The position numbers and the translations under genes are program-made. Positions 61,280 through 64,000 of a DNA stretch of 64,000 nt are shown one piece after another. Where the stretch lies: contig NZ_KE384534.1 of assembly GCF_000426545.1 (NCBI RefSeq), positions 591,040-655,039 of the forward strand. Direction: 5' to 3'. Each line of letters starts with the position of its first letter. Within the stretch, counting starts at the first letter, position 1. The notes under the pieces are model-generated. The model made no database searches and had not been told where the DNA came from. It saw only the letters and a program-made list of their open reading frames with translations. The DNA is from Paenibacillus massiliensis subsp. panacisoli DSM 21345. Lineage in GTDB: Bacteria; Bacillota; Bacilli; Paenibacillales; Paenibacillaceae.

Positions 61280-61795
61280 ATGGTGAAGAAAGCTTTGGTA
61301 ATAATAGATATTCAAAACGACATAACAAAGAATTACAAGGAAATAATTGATAATATCAATAGAGCAATAAAATGGGCAGTGGATAAGGATATTCATGTGA
61401 TCTACGTTAGGCATGAAAACTTATCAGACGGCACGAGGACTTTTAAACCCCATACTCGCGGATCTGAATTAGCTCCAGATTTAAACATGGTATCCGAAAA
61501 TATATTTACAAAATACAAAGGAAACGCATTGAGCAGTGAAGAGTTCACAGGCTTTATTAGCAAAAATCAAATAAGTGACTTCTACATAACAGGAGCAGAT
61601 GCTGCTGCTTGTGTGAAATCAACCTGCTACAACTTACGCAAAGCAAATTATAGCGTTAATGTATTATCAGATTGCATTACAAGCTATGATAAAAGGAAGA
61701 TTGACGAAATGCTGTGCTATTATGAAAGTAAAGGAAGTAAAATCATTAGTTTAAATGACTTGGTACCTAATTACATCTTTGAAGAAACTACCTAG
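61280..61795 (+). CDS. Isochorismatase-family cysteine hydrolase
   Basis: A 171-residue cysteine hydrolase. VIIDIQNDI gives the catalytic Asp (D9), FTKYKGNALSS the lysine (about K80), and ITGADAAACVKSTC the nucleophilic cysteine (about C113). Family members hydrolyse isochorismate, nicotinamide or similar amides and ureas. AGGAGGA site. The substrate cannot be predicted, and no biosynthesis genes are adjacent. Confidence 0.85.
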   Translation: MVKKALVIIDIQNDITKNYKEIIDNINRAIKWAVDKDIHVIYVRHENLSDGTRTFKPHTRGSELAPDLNMVSENIFTKYKGNALSSEEFTGFISKNQISDFYITGADAAACVKSTCYNLRKANYSVNVLSDCITSYDKRKIDEMLCYYESKGSKIISLNDLVPNYIFEETT

Positions 61796-61848
61796 GGCTC
61801 TTTTATGTTAAGGCACCTTAATGAATGATAGCGCTCGGTTATCATAAA

Positions 61849-61880
61849 AAACTCTGCTAGCGATAGCCAGCAGAGTTCGT
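61849..61880. terminator. Hairpin between convergent genes
   Basis: AACTCTGCT/AGCAGAGTT with an inner GCGATAGCC loop. It probably serves as a shared terminator for the hydrolase and the sigma/anti-sigma pair. Confidence 0.55.
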
Positions 61881-61941
61881 AAGGTGTGTCCTACATGCAT
61901 AAAGTTGTTCTCAGTCACTTCATATAAATAAATCCTAAGCT

Positions 61942-62805
61942 TTATTTCGTAATTTCAAAATCTTGAATTCCCAACGGGGGAGGAGATATTTCACCCTTGT
62001 CAAAGGATATCACCACGTTGCCAGCTTCGTTAATATAGAATTTTAGACTATCTACCGTCTCTTTGAGTTCCCTACCTGTCACATTATAGACCCAATCAGG
62101 ATTGGCTTGAACTCGCTGCTCCATCTGCTTTTGTATGCTATCCGTAATGATATCTGCATAGTTTTCGCCCAGCATACCAGACAGCGTTATATCCTTGCCC
62201 GTTTTTAGATCAATGTTGAAGAAGGTCTGATAGGTATAAGAGGTTACAGCGGAATCAATATTATTGACTACAAAAGAAAGTGTATCCTCGTTGTTGGATT
62301 TTATATCATACGTAATGATGATATGAAAAGGAGCGATATTATCTTTTGTGCTGCCTGCCGCTAACTGATCATCAATGATTTGCTTTCCACGCAGCTTGGC
62401 ATTTTCTACAATATAGTCAATTTTGTTCTGGATCTGTCCATTTACTCGTTTCTCTAATTCTGTATTCCCCGTGTTTCGGATAGATGGCATCTCAACTTGA
62501 ATATCATAAGTGGTATCAGATACCTGGTATTCTTTGAAAGTAAACACGCGAGCAATGTCGCCCACTACTGGAATCTCATAAGTAGCCATGGCAAAGGCGG
62601 GACTTGTATTCAGCAAAATGACACAGGTTGCAAATACAGATCCGACTCCAACCAGTACAGGCTTATACCATGTAATGTGTCTGCGTCTGTTCTTTACAGA
62701 ATCTGTTTGGTTGACAGCACGTTGAACCATGTGGTTATAGGACGAAGGGGGCTCAATCGTGTCATATATTTTTTTAGCTTGTTCTAATTTATTCAAATTC
62801 GTCAC
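61942..62805 (-). CDS. RsiV-like anti-sigma factor (DUF3298)
   Basis: A 287-residue membrane protein: cytoplasmic N-terminus (residues 1-47), one membrane helix (PVLVGVGSVFATCVILLNTS), and an external DUF4163/DUF3298 domain ending GKDITLSGMLGENYADII and FDKGEISPPPLGI. This is the RsiV arrangement; RsiV holds SigV inactive and is degraded after binding lysozyme. Whether this protein senses lysozyme is open. Its start overlaps the end of the sigma gene by 17 bases. Confidence 0.85.
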   Translation of the reverse strand: MTNLNKLEQAKKIYDTIEPPSSYNHMVQRAVNQTDSVKNRRRHITWYKPVLVGVGSVFATCVILLNTSPAFAMATYEIPVVGDIARVFTFKEYQVSDTTYDIQVEMPSIRNTGNTELEKRVNGQIQNKIDYIVENAKLRGKQIIDDQLAAGSTKDNIAPFHIIITYDIKSNNEDTLSFVVNNIDSAVTSYTYQTFFNIDLKTGKDITLSGMLGENYADIITDSIQKQMEQRVQANPDWVYNVTGRELKETVDSLKFYINEAGNVVISFDKGEISPPPLGIQDFEITK

Positions 62806-63286
62806 TCCCTATCGAAATTTTCAAAAGTTTAAGTGCTTTGTATAAGCGGGATTTAACTGTATTCAAATTGCTATTTGTAATGGAAGAAATCTCTGCCAAT
62901 TTCATTTCCTCGTAATACCGCAGAATTACTACTGTACGCAGTTTTGGTTCCAGTTCATATACAGCCTGAAACATCGAATAGCTTTCTGAGACATCTTTAT
63001 CCTCATAGCTGATATTTTCAATTTGGTCGTCATTTAACAAGTAGCGTTTGTTTTTTTGAGAAAAGCTGAGGCCTTCATTGATCAGGATCCGATAGAACCA
63101 TGTTTTAACATATTCCGGATTATTAAGCGTATTTACTTTTGCGATTGCCTTACATATAGCCTCCTGGACTACATCCGCAGCGTCGTTGCTATTTTTGGTA
63201 TAGCTATAAGCTATCCGGTAAAATTTATTCTGTTCTCTTAAAATACAATCCTTGAGTAAATCAAGGTTGTCCTCTCTTCTTTGCAA
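62789..63286 (-). CDS. ECF sigma factor, SigV-like
   Basis: A 165-residue ECF sigma factor. Region 2 (ILREQNKFYRIAYSYTKNSN, then DVVQEAICKAI and VKTWFYRILIN) and region 4 (ELEPKLRTVVILRYYEEMKL, then NTVKSRLYKALKLLK) are complete. TTG at 63286 follows GGAGG by ten bases; the frame stays open further upstream but without a better site. Paired with the RsiV-like anti-sigma gene. Promoter and targets are not visible. Confidence 0.85.
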   Translation of the reverse strand: MQRREDNLDLLKDCILREQNKFYRIAYSYTKNSNDAADVVQEAICKAIAKVNTLNNPEYVKTWFYRILINEGLSFSQKNKRYLLNDDQIENISYEDKDVSESYSMFQAVYELEPKLRTVVILRYYEEMKLAEISSITNSNLNTVKSRLYKALKLLKISIGSDEFE

Positions 63287-63399
63287 GGAATGGATACCTC
63301 CTACTACCCCACAGCGGGTGAAATTTTTTTCCCTTTGCTTTATTAGACACAACAGACAAAAGAAAAGTTTATAGGGGTTAATTTTTAATTGTATTTTCC

Positions 63400-63793
63400 T
63401 TAGTATGATGCCAATTCACGCTTGTTCAGACCACGATCATGTCTGGCTTTCTTTATTTTCTCTCCAAAGTATTCTCATGCATTTCATCATAGCGCCCAAG
63501 GTGCTAACTAAACGGTTTTCCATGTGGACGGTTGCTGAGTGAAGACGCGCATGGCGAGGTCTGTAGCTGCAGTCCAGCCAGAATCGCGCAATTTCGATTG
63601 CGGATCTTTGGGCCCTGCGGGACTGGATCGAAGTGCAGGTAAAAGTACCACGTACGAAGGAGTGACGCAAGGAAACACAGCCCCCTCATCCAACGATATG
63701 AGACATGATCGCATCTTGAAGATGACACGGACGGTAGCGGAGCTGGCCGAAGAGGAGAAGATTGGAATACTGAAAATTTATATCCTGCTATAG
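63400..63793. pseudogene. Decayed second copy of XRE and yifB fragments
   Basis: The minus strand reads the same end-to-start order as the XRE gene at 50.7-51.2 kb but with most of the middle lost; MENRLVSTLG marks its start near 63520. The plus strand from about 63540 aligns with the yifB fragment at 51224 (CTGTAGCTGCAGTCCAGCC), then breaks. So a composite XRE/yifB unit was duplicated and decayed. Confidence 0.8.
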
Positions 63794-63863
63794 GTTAAAT
63801 TCTAGATTGGCTATATGTATATCATCGAAAATTTCAGACAAATAAAACTGCGACACATATAAA

Positions 63864-63899
63864 TAACCAGTCGAAGGAATTAAATCCGCCGACTGGTTA
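63864..63899 (+). repeat. Second copy of the CCAGTCG hairpin
   Basis: TAACCAGTCG/CGACTGGTTA, as at 39062-39098, with similar loop and downstream bases. The remaining bases to the window end hold no supported gene. Confidence 0.65.
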
Positions 63900-64000
63900 T
63901 TTATAGACGGATTGTCAAGCCAAGTGCGACAGTTCCTCTGAAAAGGATTCGTGAGCGGTTCTCCACCCCAAGCATTTTCGTGGTCTGAGATTAATCAAGC

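Overview
The window looks like chromosome of a spore-forming Bacillota species, most likely a Paenibacillus of the P. polymyxa type. This is inferred from the AT-rich base composition, strong AGGAGG-type ribosome sites, frequent TTG/GTG starts, SigO/RsoA/YvrJ and YolD families, a Zur box of the Bacillus type, and a VgrG/DUF4280 cluster in a Gram-positive setting. No tRNA, rRNA or CRISPR array was seen. Much of the window is accessory DNA.

Region 1 (1-7.4 kb) is a DNA-processing module of a plasmid or integrative element, all on the plus strand: SSB, a RecB/Cas4-like nuclease, a RadC-type protein, a DUF3268 zinc protein, a single-chain type IIB topoisomerase of the Topo VIII kind, and several unknown genes. 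Similar genes resume at 21-26.9 kb (a DUF6744-like protein, a DUF4258 protein, and a MoxR ATPase/VWA/DUF262 operon), so the two parts may be one element split by cargo.

The cargo (7.5-20.9 kb) holds a holin-like small toxin, decayed nuclease-type defence genes, a tightly overlapping operon for a split sigma factor (SigO-like, YvrJ, RsoA-like) ending in a ZIP-type transporter, a broken RRNPP receptor with a still intact signal-peptide gene, a ParA ATPase with two helical partners, and a SIR2 NADase gene among small membrane-anchored proteins. After the MoxR operon comes more defence-type cargo (27-35 kb): a CHAT protease, a two-gene membrane pair (SLATT-like), DUF1643, YolD and an Imm11-like immunity gene.

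From 36 to 51 kb lie a secreted copper-amine-oxidase-like protein, an intact RRNPP receptor/propeptide pair, and a VgrG-based polymorphic toxin locus: pentapeptide protein, DcrB-like protein, VgrG, DUF4280 PAAR-like protein, and a VgrG fused to an EndoU nuclease with its immunity gene. Orphan toxin/immunity cassettes separated by repeated intergenic blocks follow. From 50.7 to 53 kb are scrambled copies of other loci: a yifB/comM tail, an XRE regulator, and a shrunken copy of the VWA/DUF262 genes.

Region 53.4-60 kb has a MmyB-type regulator divergent from an MdaB-like oxidoreductase, then a carbohydrate-family ABC importer (two permeases, one lipoprotein) whose promoter lies under a near-perfect Zur box and whose binding protein has a His-rich loop. 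This is the strongest candidate for an undescribed system: a zinc-starvation importer built from CUT1-type parts. The end holds an Rhs/immunity mosaic remnant, an isochorismatase-type hydrolase, a SigV/RsiV-like sigma/anti-sigma pair, and a second decayed XRE/yifB copy.
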